Assembly (NCBI GenBank): GCA_963664935.2
Contig: CAXXSE010000001.1
Span: 248,001-312,000, forward strand
DNA from: G963664935 sp963664935
GTDB lineage: Bacteria > Pseudomonadota > Gammaproteobacteria > Methylococcales > G963664935
Reading direction: 5' to 3'
Length of the DNA stretch: 64,000 bases
Each line of letters opens with the position of its first letter. The first letter of the stretch is position 1. This document shows, one piece after another, positions 62,894 to 64,000 of this stretch. The translations under genes were made by a program, and so were the position numbers. The notes below the pieces were generated by a model. The model was not told the origin of the DNA. It did no database searches and saw only the letters and a program-made list of their open reading frames with translations.

Positions 62894-64000
62894 TTAGTGA
62901 TGACCACCATGATTACGCCCATTCAGCGGGGTAGCTGCATAGGGCATGACCTTATTGTAAGCAATATCGTTAGCAGTGACGGCATCGATATCATCGTTGG
63001 CATTGCAAGCAATGGAAAGGTTTGCCGTATCACGTAGGTCGCTGAGTGCAGCGCATACCGCAATATCCAACACATCGTCGCCGAAACGCCGTCCATTCGG
63101 CCAGCCACCCGGAATCACACCACCGCCAAAACCATCTTGAACGGTGCTGATCAGAGTATCGCCACCAAATACACTTAGACGATGAAAATCCGCATCGTCT
63201 GGAGCACCAGCCAACGCTGTCGGACCCGTGGACAAGTCTATTTTGATCAGGTCCGGAATAAAGATAGCAGCAAGGTCGGTACGATCCGTGGTGATAGCAT
63301 TGGTGCCTTGTATAGCGTTCAGCAAAGAGGCCAGCTCGGGTTCTAATGCATACTGGCTGAACAGAGCCTGATCCTTGGACGGCCGTGTTCGGCTATAGCG
63401 ATCCTTGTCGAGAATGGCAACAAATCCTTCGTTAAATAGGGGGTTGCCCTGCCGACCGACTTGTACCCATTTACCCTTGTTCTTGTCTCCTGTCTTTTTG
63501 AGAACACGTTCGGCGCGACGATTGGTAGTCGCGAAGACACCTACAACTTGATCCGATCCGCCGAGTTCGGCAAACGGGATCTGCAAGACGATGGTATGTA
63601 CGTTAAATCCCCCTGGCTATCAAACGGCTTATTCGGACTTTCCAGACCAAGTGTTGGGCTTTCAATCTGTAGCAAGTCGAATACGCCTTGGATATCGGCA
63701 TAGAAGCCGTCATCTCGCTGGCCGGCGAATACCCGATGGCCGTGTTTTAGCTCGTAGATGGTTTGCTGCGTGTAAACGTCCAAGTCTGCCTCATTATCCA
63801 CTCCGGGACGCGCCACGTTGTCGCCATCATCACCAATGTTGTACCGGGGCGTGGCGATACCCTGGTTATTGGGAGGTACTTTGAGCACTTGATCAGGATA
63901 ATTCAGCTTGGTCTTGTGCCCGGTGCGACGGTCCACTTGCTTGACTTTGTACGTCTGAGTCAAATTCTGCGCGGCATCGTCTACGTCCTGGACCACGCCT
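62894..64000 (-). pseudogene. DUF4331-family protein, frameshifted, running off the window
   Basis: The part in the window covers the C-terminal ~370 residues. The upstream frame (from 64000) reads GVDNEADLDVYTQQTIYELK, GHRVFAGQRDDGFYADIQG and ends QGDLTYIPSS after a run of five C (63609-63613, G on the coding strand). With one more base it would continue GFNVHTIVLQIPFAELGG into the second frame (VVGVFATTNRRAERVL, GNPLFNEGFVAI, GGGVIPGGWPNGRRFGDDVLDIAV). This is a DUF4331 protein, usually secreted and often beside hupE-like genes, as here. The frameshift is in a homopolymer and may be a sequence error. Confidence 0.78.

Noticed and set aside
1..64000. CRISPR array
   Set aside because: No regularly spaced short direct repeats were seen. 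The repeats present are IS ends, hairpin elements, attC sites and one short tandem pair.
1..64000. All frameshifts as sequencing errors
   Set aside because: Several (A9, G5, G6 runs) could be errors and are flagged, but in-frame nonsense codons, the IntI Arg-to-Leu change, truncations and IS insertions with target duplications are not homopolymer errors and cluster in the same accessory loci.

Overview
The window looks like a chromosomal segment of a gammaproteobacterium. This rests on a lolA-rarA pair, a homodimeric-type aceE-aceF-lpd operon, sucCD beside a glutamine-dependent nadE, and a Wzy-like ligase of the exosortase/PEP-CTERM-associated type. I cannot name a genus from the sequence alone. 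Housekeeping genes are intact, while the accessory DNA is heavily rearranged by insertion sequences, MITE-like hairpin elements, group II introns and an integron.

Layout. (1) 0-7.6 kb is an accessory patch: a lipoprotein, an LCAT-like lipase, a LuxR-type regulator gene with two decayed copies, a DUF4160/DUF2442 pair broken by a small transposable element, a MazEF-like pair and an orphan FitA-like antitoxin. (2) 7.7-12.1 kb holds, on the minus strand, a CPBP protease, sucC, sucD and nadE. (3) 12.3-20.9 kb is the first block of a surface-polysaccharide locus: glycosyltransferases, a sulfotransferase split by an IS4-type element, a CDP-glycerol-transferase-like gene, an alpha-toroid protein and a formyltransferase. 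(4) 21.0-28.8 kb holds lolA-rarA and a compact five-gene chaperone cassette (TPR protein, J-like protein, GrpE-like, Hsp70, zinc-ribbon/GxxExxY protein). (5) 28.9-37.6 kb holds two hairpin elements, the pyruvate dehydrogenase operon and an ABC importer. (6) 38.2-51.7 kb is the second polysaccharide block, bounded by two more copies of the same 1.8-kb IS. (7) 51.8-59.3 kb is a mobile integron with a dead integron integrase, three cassettes and attC sites, two of which each host a different group II intron. It ends at a tRNA-Met 3' scar. (8) 59.6-64 kb holds an AlkA-like glycosylase, a hupE gene split by an IS630-type element, and a DUF4331 gene leaving the window.

How the genes work together. 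sucCD and the PDH operon are central carbon metabolism. The two polysaccharide blocks would together build and export a sulfated or otherwise decorated glycan, but at least six of their genes are broken by IS insertion, in-frame amber codons, frameshifts or truncation. The locus therefore appears to be decaying. Many frameshifts lie in homopolymer runs, so sequencing error must be excluded for those. The IS insertions with perfect target duplications, the in-frame nonsense codons and the R-to-L change in the integrase are not of that type.

The most interesting items are the doubly intron-invaded integron and the dedicated Hsp70 cassette, whose J-like partner lacks the HPD motif.
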